In this document: positions 1-10,819 of the stretch, piece after piece
Position numbering within the stretch: position 1 is the stretch's first letter
How the letters are laid out: every line of letters starts with the position of its first letter
NCBI GenBank assembly: GCA_902651635.1
Contig: CACRSC010000273.1
Coordinates: forward strand, 305,143 to 369,142
From: Mastigamoeba balamuthi
Lineage: Eukaryota > Evosea > Mastigamoebida > Mastigamoebidae
Length of the DNA: 64,000 nt
Direction of reading: 5' to 3'
Translations under genes and position numbers: made by a program
Notes under the pieces: model-generated
What the model saw: only the letters and a program-made list of their open reading frames with translations
The model's database searches: none
Told to the model about the DNA's origin: nothing

Positions 1-834
1 ACGCCTCCTGGGACCTGTCCACAACCTCTACCGTCTCGCCAGCCAGCACTCGCATCTCCTCTTCCTGCAAGCGCCGCCTCAGTTCACGAGAGGCGCTGCG
101 CGGAGGCCGTACCGACTGCGGCTCCCACCCGACCGTCACGCGGCGCCTGTCCACAAGCCCGTGCCGCTGCTCCAGCATGCGCTGCAGCACCGCCCTCGTC
201 TCCGGCCGCCACGCCAGGCTCTGCTGCTCGCCGCCCCTGGCGACCTGCGTCGTGGCCCTCCTCTCGCGGTTCCTTCTCGCCGGGGCCTGTGCGCGTGCTG
301 GCGACACCAGCAGCGTCCCTCTCGCTGCTCTTCCTCCCCTCCCCCATACCGGCAGCGGCGGGGCCGGCGGGGGCGGCACAGGGCGCCCAGGCGGCTCCGC
401 GGGCGCCGCGGCAGCAGCGTCGAGGCCGTCGTCAAAGGACGCCGACCTCTGCCGCCAGCCAGAGGCGGTCAGCAGAGGGCGGCGCGGGCGGGCGGCCGCC
501 ACGGGCGGGGGCACGAGCGGCGGCGGCGGAGGTGCGGGAACGGGGACAGAGCGGCGCTCGTCGACACGGGGCCTGGCGTCCGTGCGGCGCGGCCTGCCTG
601 GGCACGGCAGGTACAACGCGTTCTGAGCACACTTGGAGTGCACTTCGATGCGGCAGTCTGGGCAGGAGGGCGTGAGAGGTGCGACGGGATAGCGGGGATA
701 GCTGGGGGATGTGAGCGCCAACATTGGCATCTGCACGCCTGCTTGCGAAGGCCCCAGATGAACTTGTGGCACAGGGAGCAGTAGGTGAGCTTGTGCAGCG
801 TGGCCACGGCGAAGTCGTGGCCGTTGTCAACCAT
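1..834 (-). CDS. C1-domain (phorbol ester/DAG-type zinc finger) protein, 3' partial
   Basis: The protein begins MVDNGHDFAVATLHKLTYC at 834 and runs off the left edge of the window. Two exons are visible, 723-834 and 1-657, joined across a 65-nt intron (658-722, gttggc...cccag). Splicing completes a C1 zinc finger exactly: His, 12 residues, CSLC, 13 residues, CQYC, RIEV, His, two residues, Cys and a final Cys, so all zinc ligands are present. C1 domains bind diacylglycerol or phorbol ester at membranes, or act as structural zinc fingers in kinases and Rho regulators. After the finger comes a Pro/Arg/Ala-rich low-complexity stretch, then a more charged segment (QRMLEQRHGLVDRRRVTVGW) that stays open to the edge. 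No kinase or GAP domain is visible before the edge, so the effector function is unknown. Only 133 bp separate its start from the end of the neighbouring helicase gene, which argues against a much longer N-terminus. Confidence 0.75.
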
Positions 835-968
835 CGCGCCGCACCGCCCAGTGCAATCCCGCAGGACCGTTTTAGTTAAATATCCCCCACCGGCGGAACA
901 AGAACGAGATATCAAGTGACTTGGGGGATACCGTTTATTGGGAGCTATCGGGTAATTTGGAGCCTCAA

Positions 969-3488
969 TTACTTCCTCTTGCCGTTTGCACGGCTGCCGA
1001 ACTTGCCCAGCTTGCCCCTTGCCTGCGGCTTCTTGGGACGGCCACTGCCAGCGGCGCTCGGTCCCTTGCCGCCCTTGCCGCCCCTTGCCGGAGCTCCGCC
1101 AGAGCCGCCGCTGCTGGACTTGGACCCGATCGAGTGCTTTGCGTTGTAGTGCTCGCGGCGGCGCTCCTCGATCTTGCGCTGCTTCCTGACCTGCTCGAAC
1201 GACTTGAGCTCGCTCCGGACCTTCCTTCCCCTGTTCTTCTTCGGCTTGGCGACCTCGTCCTTGTCGATGCGGCTCGGGTGGCTCTGCCCGCCCTCCTGCC
1301 CGCCAATGGTGCGCTTGCTCTGCTCCATCCACTTGCGGTACAGCTCTCCGCGCTCGGGCTTCTTCTTGTCGCCCTTGCCGTAGTCGCGGATGACCTTGCC
1401 GCGGACGGGGTCGATGCCTCCGTGCGACATCACGTACTTCTTCTTGCGGCGGTCCCAGCGGCTCATGAGCTTGCCCTTGCGCATCGTGTTGGTGTCCTCG
1501 CCGTTGATCTCGAGCGTCATGTCCGCCGCAGCGGCTCCCGTCTCGCCGAGCTCGAGGGCCCTCTCGTAGTTGTGCGCGCTCGGGAGAGAGCTGATGTAGA
1601 ACGGGTTCTGCGAGGGCTTGGAGCTGCTCTTCTCCCCATCGCTGTCGCTCCCGTCTCCCTGCATGTCCTCGTCCTCGTCCTCGTCCTCGTCGTCCTCCTC
1701 CTCCTCCTCCGGCTCGGGAGCCAGACGGGGCTTCTTGTGGACGGGCTCTGCACGCTCCTCCTCGGCGGCCTCCTCGGATATCTTTTTCTCCCTGATGGCC
1801 TTGGCCTGCTCGTCCTCGCGAGACCTCTTCTTGGCCTCGATCGCGGGCATGTGGTGCTGGCGCACGGCCTGCATGGCGATGTACCCGGGCGTGTTCTTCA
1901 GGGCAGAGTCAAGCTCGAAAACCGTCTGCTGCGGGCGGAACTTCTTGAGGCTATCGAGAATCGACTGCTTGGCCTCGTCCTCTGCGTTGACATCCTTGGC
2001 TGCAAAAAGCCCAGAGTCAATTGATAATGCGAGGAAAAAGCTGGTCGTACCAAACAAGGGGTGAATGGGCGGGTTGGGCAGCTCCTTCCCACGGCGAGTC
2101 GACTCGGACGAGGCCTTGCCGCGGGTCTTGACGTAGAGCTTCCAGGCGTTTACAGACGAGTGCTTCAGAGCCTCGACGTCGACGTGGTCCGCCAGCACGT
2201 TCTTGATCTCCTCGTTGATCGGGTCGAGTGACGGGCGGGGAACGCGCCCGTAGTACGACGCCTGCGGGTCGAGCGGGCCGGACTCGGGTGCCGTCATCGG
2301 CGTGCGGCCGAGGAACAGCATGAGGTCGAGCATGTACGGGTAGTCCTCCGTGGTCACGAACGAATACGCGACACCGGGGCGACCCGCACGGGCGACACGG
2401 CCAGAGCGGTGGACGAAGAGCTTCGCGCTCGAGGGGAAGTCGTAGTTGATGACGTTGTCGAGCAGCGGGACGTCGATACCGCGGGCTGCGACATCGGTGA
2501 CGAGCAGCACGCAGACCTGGCGCTTGCGGAACTTGGCGAGCGAGATCTTGCGCGCCATCTGGTCCATCGAGCCGTACGTGGCGACCGACGGCACGTTGAG
2601 GTGCTCGAGCAGCCCCTGCAGGTACTCGACGTGGTGCTTTGTCGACGCGAAGACGATCGTCTGCTGCGACTCGGGGATCACCTTGGTGAGCAGGTACACG
2701 AGCGTCGCCTCCTTGTCCTCGGACTTGATCGTGATGAACGCCGTCTGCAGGTCCGGGCTGAGCTGCGCCTCCGTGTCCAGCCGCACGAACTCCGGGTGCT
2801 TGAGCCCCGCGCTCGCGAACTGCACGAGCAGCTTGGGCATCGTCGCGGAGAACAGCATCGTCTGGCGCGTGTCGCCGAGGGCGCCGAGGATCTCGTTGAG
2901 CTGCTCGGCGAAGCCCATCTCGAAGAGCCTGTCGGCCTCGTCGAAGACCGCGACCTCGACGGACCGCAGCGAGAGCCCCGTCTCCTGTATGACGTGCATG
3001 ACGCGCCCCGGTGTGCCGAAGATGATGTCGGGGTTGTTGGCCAGCTGGTCAAACTGCGCCTCGATGCCCTCGCCTCCGATGATCGTGCACGTCTGCAGGT
3101 CCAGGAACTTGCCGATCTCGCGCGCGAACTTCTGCGACTGCAGCGCGAGCTCGCGCGTGGGCGCCACGACGAGCGCCCTCGCCCCCGCCTGCGTCGAGTG
3201 CGCGACGAGCTTGTGCAGAATCGGGATCAGGAACGCGGCGGTCTTGCCCGAGCCCGTGCGGGCCATCGCCACGACGTCGCTGCCGCCGAGCGCCAGCGGG
3301 ATGACCTTGCGCTGGATGGGCGTGGGCAGGTTGTAGCCCTTGGCCTTGATGCCCTGCATCAGGGCCTTGGAGAGGCCCATCGACTGGAAGCCGCCCGACT
3401 TCTTCTTCTTCTGCGGCTTCGCGGCATCCCCGGAGGAGCCGCCGAGGAACTCGCGGCCCCTGCTCAGCTCCGACGCTGCGTCTGCCAT
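969..3488 (-). CDS. DBP10: ATP-dependent DEAD-box RNA helicase DBP10/DDX54
   Basis: About 822 residues. Family members act in the nucleolus in 60S ribosomal subunit assembly. The Q motif region (FQSMGLSKALMQGI...PTPIQ) is followed by all core motifs in order: ARTGSGKT (I), PTRELA (Ia), TPGR (Ib), FDEADRLFEMGF (II), FSATMP (III), TDVAARGID (V) and HRSGRVARAGR (VI). The acidic/Lys-rich C-terminal half carries the DBP10CT signature (SSLPSAHNYERALELGETG, later LMSRWDRRKKKYV), which separates this family from other DEAD-box helicases. One in-frame 51-nt intron at 2000-2050 (gtacga...tttttgcag) is invisible to a plain ORF scan because it has no stop. Removing it joins HPLFG to AKDVNAEDEA. I chose Met at 3488 (MADAASELSRG) because it sits just before the conserved region and is followed by a Lys-rich linker. 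The open frame extends upstream to 3929, but that part is low-GC, shows no family similarity and overlaps the divergent kinase gene. Confidence 0.95.
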   Translation of the reverse strand: MADAASELSRGREFLGGSSGDAAKPQKKKKSGGFQSMGLSKALMQGIKAKGYNLPTPIQRKVIPLALGGSDVVAMARTGSGKTAAFLIPILHKLVAHSTQAGARALVVAPTRELALQSQKFAREIGKFLDLQTCTIIGGEGIEAQFDQLANNPDIIFGTPGRVMHVIQETGLSLRSVEVAVFDEADRLFEMGFAEQLNEILGALGDTRQTMLFSATMPKLLVQFASAGLKHPEFVRLDTEAQLSPDLQTAFITIKSEDKEATLVYLLTKVIPESQQTIVFASTKHHVEYLQGLLEHLNVPSVATYGSMDQMARKISLAKFRKRQVCVLLVTDVAARGIDVPLLDNVINYDFPSSAKLFVHRSGRVARAGRPGVAYSFVTTEDYPYMLDLMLFLGRTPMTAPESGPLDPQASYYGRVPRPSLDPINEEIKNVLADHVDVEALKHSSVNAWKLYVKTRGKASSESTRRGKELPNPPIHPLFGTTSFFLALSIDSGLFAAKDVNAEDEAKQSILDSLKKFRPQQTVFELDSALKNTPGYIAMQAVRQHHMPAIEAKKRSREDEQAKAIREKKISEEAAEEERAEPVHKKPRLAPEPEEEEEDDEDEDEDEDMQGDGSDSDGEKSSSKPSQNPFYISSLPSAHNYERALELGETGAAAADMTLEINGEDTNTMRKGKLMSRWDRRKKKYVMSHGGIDPVRGKVIRDYGKGDKKKPERGELYRKWMEQSKRTIGGQEGGQSHPSRIDKDEVAKPKKNRGRKVRSELKSFEQVRKQRKIEERRREHYNAKHSIGSKSSSGGSGGAPARGGKGGKGPSAAGSGRPKKPQARGKLGKFGSRANGKRK

Positions 3489-3776
3489 GTCCGCGCGAGA
3501 CAACACAGGGCAATGCAAATATCCACAGGATTCTTTGCTGGCTGAGTTGATGTCATCGCTCAGGATATTCTGCGAAGATTTGCAGTTGGCCCAAACCACG
3601 TGTGAAGAAAACGTTATGACAACATTTAGTGCCGCTTCAGGCGACAAATGCAGTGGACGAGAGATTTCGTCGTCAGAGGCGGTCGTGAAACTCCGGGTAT
3701 CTTGGCAAACTGCTTTTTCGTTGCTTGGTGTTCGCCTGTGCGCGTGTGTACACCCCACCCCGCGTTTTCTGTGCTG

Positions 3777-4945
3777 ATGTCCGCACCCACCAACACCCAC
3801 CGTCTCCTCGGCATCGCTGTCGACGGCGGCGGCACGAAAACCAGTGTCGTTGTCCACGATTCCGACGGCGCCGTCCTCGGTAACCGCCTGGCGCCCCTCG
3901 ATTCTCGGACGGCTCACACCGTTTAACAAACGACAACCGGACAGGCAAGGTCAAGACGGGGCCGGCGAACCCCAACAGCGTCGGCGAGGACAAGGCGTTC
4001 GAGGCGCTGAGCAAGGGCATCGAGGACGCGCTGACGTCGGCGGGCGCGACGCGCAAAAACGTCGCACGCGTCTGCCTCGGGATGAGCGGCGCCGACAGGC
4101 CCGGGGACTGCCGCAGGTTCGAGGACTGGGCTCGCCGGGCTGTTGGGGATCACGCGGCCTGCCGTTGCGTCAACGACGGCGCGATTGCGCTCAGCAGCGC
4201 CACACGAGGCAAGGTACCCATAACCCAATACAGCTATAAATACTGGGGGGAAATATCCGGATCTTACTGCTGAATCTTTGGAGCGCGTTCCCCGTGTCCA
4301 CTTTTTTTCCTAACAGGTTTTTCTCTCAACAAATCCCAGCTGGAAGGCCTCGTTGTCATCGGCGGCACGGGGACGGTATGCCTGGGATTCGCCCGCGGGG
4401 GCGCCGAGGAGCGCAGGGCAGCGGGGTGGGGGCCGCTGCTCGGTGACGAGGGCTCGGGCCACGCAATCGGCTGCGCCGTGCTCAAGGCCGTGTGCTGGTC
4501 CGTCGACGGACGCGGCCCCAAGACGGCTCTCCTCGACGCCCTTCTCGCCAAGGTCGGTGTCACGGACCCGATGGAGCTCATCACGTGGGCGTACTCTTGC
4601 ACGGGCGTAGGGTCCTCGTGGAACAAGGCCGCCGAGATAGCCCCCCTCGCGCTCGAGTGCGCTGCCGCCGGCGACGCCGTGGCGTGTTCGATACTCGACG
4701 CGGCCGCGTCCGCGCTCATGACCAGCATCAGGGCTGTCGCCGTGGGGCTCGGCTACACGCCGGCGGATGACTTCGACGTGGTGCTGGCCGGTGGTCTGCT
4801 AGCGCACGAGGGCAGTCTGGTGGCCTTGAGGCTGCGCAAGTGCGTCCTGAGCGAGTACCCCAAGGCCAGAGTGCTGATCGCGTCCGAGGAGCCCGTGATG
4901 GGAGCCGTCTACCTCAACGTGGCCGCGAGCAAGAGCCGTCTCTGA
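3777..4945 (+). CDS. NAGK: N-acetylglucosamine kinase (BadF/BadG ATPase family)
   Basis: Predicted 325-residue sugar kinase that phosphorylates salvaged N-acetylglucosamine in the cytosol. Three exons fit: 3777-3879, 3945-4213 and 4340-4945, with introns of 65 and 126 nt, each in phase. The N-terminus IAVDGGGTKTSVVVHD is the phosphate-1 motif of the ASKHA fold. VCLGMSGADRPGD, VNDGAIALSSATRGK, VVIGGTGTVCLGFARG and GWGPLLGDEGSGHAIG are the other family hallmarks, in the usual order, and the C-terminal VVLAGGLLAHEG is the adenosine-binding motif. The length matches NAGK of animals. It is divergently arranged with DBP10, with about 290 bp between the two start codons, so a shared bidirectional promoter is likely. 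The nearest alternative is another BadF/BadG-type kinase of unknown substrate, because substrate residues cannot be checked by eye. Confidence 0.9.
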
Positions 4946-5120
4946 TTCGTCTGAATGCGCAGAGACCCTTGCCCATCTGTTCTTAGAACTCGACTATAAA
5001 GAAGACAGGAAGCTTATAGAAGGGACAAGGATTGTGTGGCGACCAATTCAGTTGTGCTAAAGACGAAGAATTAGTGATTCGATGTTCCTTGTGCCAGTGA
5101 CTCGCCGCGAAGGACTCGAG

Positions 5121-6013
5121 TTACTTGTCGGCTGGCTCCTCGCCCTCCTCAGTCTCCTCAGCACGAGCGCGCTTTGATTGCTTCTCATCTGCGCTGGGAC
5201 CCTCTGGGACCTTGCGCTTCCTCGAGCCCTCAGGGCTCGACTCGGCAACATCTTCGCCTTCCTCCACCTCAGCCCCACCTTGCTGCTCCTGCGCTGGCGG
5301 CTTATCCTGCGCCTGCGGCGTCTTCTCGGCGGGCTTGTCTGACCCCTCGCTTGGCATGGGCTCTGCTTGGTGCTTCTCGGGCTCCTGAGGCTCCGCGACC
5401 TGCGCAGGGGCGGGCTGCTCCGGGACAACAGCGACTTGCACCTCCTCCGCCTGCGCCTGCGGCGGCTGCGTCTGCTGCGCGGGCTGCTGCTGCTGCGGAG
5501 GCTGCGGCCTCTCCTGCGCTGCCATCTCAGGCACGACCTGAGGCGGCGCCTGCTGCTGAACTGGCGGAGACGGTTGCTGCGGCTGAGGCTGCGCCTGCTG
5601 CGGCTGCGCCTCCGGGACAGCGGGGGACTCCTGCGGAGGAGGCCCCTCCAGCGGCGGGTTGGGAAGGCTGGGCATCATCTCCTGCTGGCGCATCTGAGGC
5701 TGCTGGGTCATCTGCACGTCCTGCATGGGCATACCGAGTCCCTGAGGGGGGACAGCGGGACCGTCGGTGATCTCGATCGGCTGCTGGGCGGTTGCCTGCT
5801 GCATTACCAGCTGCTGGTGCTGCATCATCTGCATCGGCGGCGGCGCCTGCCCGAGCGAGGCCATCAGGCTTGTGCCGGCGCTGGTCGGCTGCGCGGCAAT
5901 CATCCCCTGGAGGCTTGCCATCTGCTGCGGGGGCTGCTGCATCGCCTGGAGTGCGCCCATCTGGATCGGCAGGCCGCCGACGCCCAGCATCTGCATCTGG
6001 GCCATCGACTGGC

Positions 6014-6075
<62 letters not shown>

Positions 6076-7968
6076 ATCGCCATCTGCAGCTGCGGGCCCT
6101 GCGGCTGCGCAGGCTGCCCGGGCTGCTGCCCCGGCTTTTGCGCGTAGCTGAGGGGCTCCATCGTAGCCGGGGTCTCCTTCGCGGCCGTTTGCAGCGCGTT
6201 GTCTGCCGAAGGCCCCGCGCCGATCGACTTGGCGGCCTTGTGCGCCGAGAACCGCGCCTGAATGGCGCGGTTCGACGGGTCGAGGTCCGCCGCGCGGCAG
6301 AAGGCGTCGAGCGAGTCGCCCATCTGGCCGCAGGCCTCGTACAGCGTCCCCAGGTCGTACCAGACCTCGCTGAGGTACGGGTTGAGTCGGATGGCCCGGC
6401 TGTACGCGTCGAGCGCGTCGCGGTACTGCCCGATGCTGAAGTACAGCACTCCTGTCGAGCACCAGATGGCCGGGTTGCGCGGGTCGCGGTACACAGCCTG
6501 CTGGTACGCGTCGTAGGCCTTGCGGTACTTCTGCTGCGCCATGTAGCAGCGGCCCAGCGAATACCACGCCTGCGGATCGTTGTTGTCGATCTCGATGGAC
6601 CGGTTCAGGTACGCCAGCGCGGCATCGGACCCCTGCGCCCCTCCCTGCTGCAGCAACAGCCACCCGAGTTGCTGTACGAGGCAGTGGTGAGCAGAGGCTA
6701 GAAGGCACAAGGGGGGAGGGGTGTGCTCACCATCAGGACTTTGCTGTGCGTGGGCTGCTCCTTGAGGACCTGCTCGTAGGCCTCGCGGGCCATCTTGTAG
6801 TCCTTCTGCTGCTCGTACAGCTGCCCGCACTGAAACATGACGTCCGACTGCTTCAACGGCGGCGGTGGCTTGGACAGCACCCTCTGGAAGCACTGCTCCG
6901 GCGCAACAACGCGGTAAATACGGTGGTTTAAACCCGTGCTACAGATAAGGAAATGGAAAAAGTGACATTGCGTCATTTGCATTTTGCCCCGTTCGGCGAA
7001 CCGTACGAGTCAAATGTTTTTGCAGGCTTGTCAAAAGCAAGGGTGGGTAATTGGCACGCACGTCGAGGGCCTGGGCAGCCTTGTTCTGGTTCTTGTAGAT
7101 GATGCCCAGACGGAAGTAGATCTCGTTCGCCTTCTCGAACTTTTGGTCCATGCGCAGCACGGCACCGAACGCCTCCTCGGCATGCTCGTGCGACCCGTAC
7201 CTCTCGTACAGGATCCCTATACCGTACCACAGGTTGGGGTCCTGACGCAGACGGTTAGGTTTGCCGTTTGGAGAATTGCGAGATTGAAATTGCTCTTTTT
7301 TGAATTACGTTCAAAAAGGACAAAAAGTGGGGGATGGGGGGAGGGAGAAAAAAAGGGACCGCGCGCGCGCGGGTACCTTGGGGTTGGGCAGGTGGTACAG
7401 CGCCTGCTGGTACGCCGTGTACGCCTTCTGCAGCTCGTCGAGCAGCAGGTAGCAGTGGCCCAGCGCCCCCCAGATCTCCCCGTTGGTGTTCTCGATGTTG
7501 AGGAGCCTCTGGAAGTACTCCGCCGCCTGCGGGGGGGGGACCGCACACAGACGCCGACTCGCGTGAGGGCCTGCGCGCGCACTAGACGGAAGGGGAGGGG
7601 GCGCCCTGCTCGGAGCACCTTCGAGTACTGCTCGCGGACGCGGTAGATGTAGGCGATTTGCGCCAGCGCCTTGGTGTTGTAGGCGTTGTGCCGCAGCGCG
7701 CTCTCGTAGCACAGCAGCGCCTGGTCGGTGTCGTACATCATCTCCGCCAGGTTGCCTTGGGGATCACCGGGCACCGCCCATGGCGTCAGTCATCGCCTCG
7801 ATCCACACGCACACAGGGAAGATGCGCGCGAGAGAAGATATTTTCGCGCCGGCGCGGGTGGCGCGCGCCGCGCTTTTTGGGCGCGCGGGGGAGGGAGTTA
7901 CCGCAGCGCATCCACGTGCTCTCGTTCATCGCCGTGAGCTTGGCGCTGATGGTGTTGGCAACCTGCAT
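5121..7968 (-). CDS. SSN6: TPR transcriptional co-repressor, CYC8/SSN6 type
   Basis: Predicted 748-residue TPR protein. Yeast Cyc8/Ssn6 and its relatives pair with Tup1-type WD proteins as a general transcriptional co-repressor. Six exons fit in phase: 7902-7968, 7619-7755, 7377-7526, 7062-7241, 6731-6892 and 5121-6671 (introns 146, 92, 135, 169 and 59 nt). The N-terminal half is a run of about ten tetratricopeptide repeats that align with Cyc8 repeat by repeat, for example EIWGALGHCYLLLDELQKAY, NLWYGIGILYERYG, AWYSLGRCYMAQQKYRKAY and VWYDLGTLYEACGQ. The C-terminal 400 residues are Gln/Pro-rich, with an almost pure polyglutamine run of about 22 residues (6008-6075), typical of transcription regulators. 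The last 80 residues are acidic and Lys/Arg-rich, including RKRKVPEGPSADEKQSKRAR, a likely nuclear localisation signal. Start at 7968 (MQVANTISAKL); Met at 7998 in the same frame is an alternative. The TPR half of UTX/KDM6A is related, but no demethylase domain is present. Confidence 0.9.
6008..6075 (-). repeat. CAG/CAA polyglutamine tract in the SSN6-like gene
   Basis: A near-perfect trinucleotide run (CTG/TTG on the + strand) encodes about 22 glutamines on the minus strand. Several CAA codons interrupt the CAG run, which usually slows length change. It lies just after the TPR array, at the start of the Gln/Pro-rich half of the protein. Confidence 0.9.
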
Positions 7969-7998
7969 TTTTCCTCGCGGTTGGCTCTTGGCGCCCAC

Positions 7999-8615
7999 GC
8001 ACCCACGCGCTTTTTTACTTTTCTATGCCGCCGAACGGTCGTTAGACTCTTTTCCACAAAGGAAAAAGCTGGGGCTATTTTCGTATGTCGCCTGAAATCA
8101 CAGCGCCACGTGGCAATTCTCCGCTCGGGAGAGGGGTGCGCAATGCCGCGTTTGCTGCCCAGATAGCTTGATCTGCAACTATTTGGGGTGTACACCACGA
8201 GATCGTAGCGTTTTCGGGCGTGCACGAATGATCAGAAATTCAATCTGCAAAATAACCGTCATTCCTGGGGAGGAGCGAACAACAAACTGGGGCTCACTCA
8301 CTATGCATCAATTGATTCATTGAATCTGAAGACAATATATTCTCCCAAAGTTCAATCAATCTGAAGGAACTGTTGTTATCTGGATACCGAATTCCTGAAT
8401 GTCTTGATACACTGAAATGAGCATGCAGTGAAGCTTGCATAATTGATCACCATATTAATGACAACCTTATGCTCGGAGGCACACGGAGCAGACACTTATG
8501 ACAGTAGTGATCAAGAGGCGCAGATTTCAAAACGAGAAAAAGGCAGGAAAAGCAGCACCGACGTGGAGCACCGTCCGAGAAGCGTCAGAAAAAAGGGGGG
8601 CTTTTTTGCGATACG
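7999..8615. other. Intergenic region between SSN6-like and fumarase genes
   Basis: About 615 bases separate the divergent starts of the two genes. The left part is GC-rich 5' flank of the co-repressor. The middle (about 8170-8480) is the most AT-rich stretch of the first 10 kb and has no convincing open frame, tRNA or repeat. It most likely holds the promoters of both genes. I see no recognisable named element. Confidence 0.5.
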
Positions 8616-10682
8616 ATGTCGTGCAAGACCTGCACCGCCTCCCTGGCATGCCCCAGTGCCGCGACCCACGGCATCGACGAGGCGGGTCTCTGCCACGTCA
8701 ACCCCGCGCCCCCGCCGCCCTTCAGCTACTGCCCCGCGCTGCCTGCGGCCCACCGCGAGTGCGAGTGGGACCGCGTGGGCGCGGACTGGGCGCAGCTCGT
8801 CGAGCGGCGCGATCTCTGCGGGCGCGCCGTGCTCTGCGTGCCCCCGGCGGTCCTGACGGGCATCGCGAGCGAGGCCTTTCGTCGCGTGAACCACTTGTTC
8901 ATAGCACATCCCCCCTCCCAGCGCTGTTTGTTGGCGAGTGTGTTTGCTCACTGCGCCCCTCTGAAATGCCACAGGTTCAGGGCGTCGCACCTGGAGCAGC
9001 TTCGGAGCGTGTTCTACGACGAGGAGGCCTCTGACAACGACAGGTTCGTGGCGCTGGACCTGCTGCGGAACGCCAAGATCGCGGCAGAGATGGTGCTGCC
9101 GTCGTGCCAGGACACGGGCACGGCGATCATCCTGGGGCACAAGGGCCAGTACGTGTGGACCGACGACGCTGTCGACGACGAGGAGGCGCTCTCGCGGGGC
9201 GTCTACGAGACCTACGTGGGCACCAACCTGCGCTACAGCCAGATGGCCCCCGTGACCATGTTCACCGAGACCAACACGCGCACCAACCTGCCGGCCCAGG
9301 TCGACCTGCTGGCCTGCAAAGGCTCCGAGTACCACTTCCTCTTCATGGCCAAGGGCGGGGGCTCAGCAAACAAGACGTTCCTCTTCCAGAAGACTCAGGT
9401 CCGCGTGCACGCGCCCCCGCAGGCGTTGCAGACCCCTGACACTCCCGGCTCCCTCAGGCTCTGCTCAACAGGGAGGCGCTGAAGGCATTCGTTTCTGAGA
9501 ACCTCATGACGCTGGGCACGGCCGCGTGCCCCCCGTACCACCTGGCGCTCGTTGTCGGAGGGACGTCGCCCGAGATGAACCTCAAGACCGTCAAGCTCGC
9601 GTCCGCCCGAGAGCTCGACTCGCTCCCCACCAAAGGCAACGGGAGCGGGTCAGGGTACAGGGACACGGACTTTGAGAAGGAGGTCCTGGAGATCTGCAGG
9701 GCGAGCGGCATTGGCGCTCAGTTTGGGGGCAAGTACTTTGCCCACGACGTCAGAGTCATCAGGTAAGACGCAGAGTTGCCAGATAGTTGCCAGATTCCTT
9801 CTGACAGCCATCCACGCAGACTGCCAAGGCACGGCGCGTCTTGCTTCGTGGGCCTCGGCGTGTCGTGCTCTGCGGACAGGCAGATCAAGGGCAAGATCAC
9901 GGCCGAGGGCGTTTTCTTGGAGCGACTCGAGCGCAACGTCGACGCGTACTTCCCCGAGCCAGGGGTCGTGGAGAGGATACTCGCGTCGCAGGCCCCGTCG
10001 CTCGACCTCACGAGGCCTCTGCGAGAGACACTGGCCGCGCTGTCGAAGCTCACTGTACGCCACCCGTGTAAGCCCCGCACGAATGAAGAGCTCAGGTTCC
10101 TTCTTGCGTTAGGTCGGGCAGAGAGTAGTCCTCAACGGGCCCATCATCGTGGCGCGCGACATCGCGCACGCACGGTTGAAGGCCAACTTCGAGAGGACAG
10201 GGCAGTTCCCGGAGTACTTTAAGCAGCACATCATCTACTACGCAGGACCCGCCAAGAAGCCTGGTATTCAATCCACTCCCGCTCCCCGCTTTCTCCTCGG
10301 CCTGCGTGTCGGGTTGATTGAAGCACGTGCGGGTGCAGAGGGCCTGCCGAGTGGGTCGTTCGGGCCGACGACGGCCGGGAGGATGGACGCGTACGTGGAG
10401 CAGTTCATGAGCCACGGCGCGAGCATGGTCACGCTTGCCAAGGGGAACAGATCAAAGTCCGTCACCGACGCGTGCCAGAAGTACGGCGGGTTCTACCTGG
10501 GGTCCGTCGGCGGCCCAGCTGCTCGGCTGGCGAGAGAATGCATCGAAGATGTTACTGTGGTCGAGTTTGAGGAACTGGGGATGGAAGCCATTTGGAGGAT
10601 TGTTGTCCGCGACTTCCCAGCCTTTGTTGTGGTTGATGACAAGGGCAGAGACTTCTTCGCTCTGTTCACCCCGCGTCCGTAA
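8616..10682 (+). CDS. FH: Fumarate hydratase, class I ([4Fe-4S], FumA/FumB-like)
   Basis: Predicted 579-residue class I fumarase, which interconverts fumarate and malate using a labile [4Fe-4S] cluster. This class is common in bacteria, trypanosomatids and anaerobic protists. Six exons fit in phase: 8616-8896, 8975-9398, 9458-9762, 9820-10054, 10113-10263 and 10339-10682. Core motifs are intact: [109 protein letters not shown] and GPTTAGRMD. The three cluster cysteines expected for the class are all present (SCQDTG, ACPPYH, VSCSADR). The first about 35 residues are an extra Cys-containing leader ([12 protein letters not shown]), not an obvious mitochondrial presequence, so a cytosolic enzyme is the simplest reading. 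The oxygen-sensitive cluster suits a low-oxygen habitat. Confidence 0.96.
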
Positions 10683-10819
10683 CCCGTACCGTATCCCTCC
10701 CTACCCCTCCATAGTTTCGTTCCGTGGAACTGGAATACACCATCGTACTATCCCGATTTGCGTATCTTCTCATCATTTCCCTGCTGATATTTTTAATTCC
10801 CTCCCCAATCCGCCACGAG

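Noticed and set aside
3489-3929. N-terminal extension of the DBP10 frame
   Set aside because: No stop codon intervenes, but GC falls, there is no family similarity and it overlaps the kinase gene's promoter and first exon.
5367-6701. Plus-strand Leu/Arg-rich frame opposite the SSN6-like gene
   Set aside because: Translation of the polyglutamine and TPR coding region in reverse (poly-Leu where the sense gene has poly-Gln).
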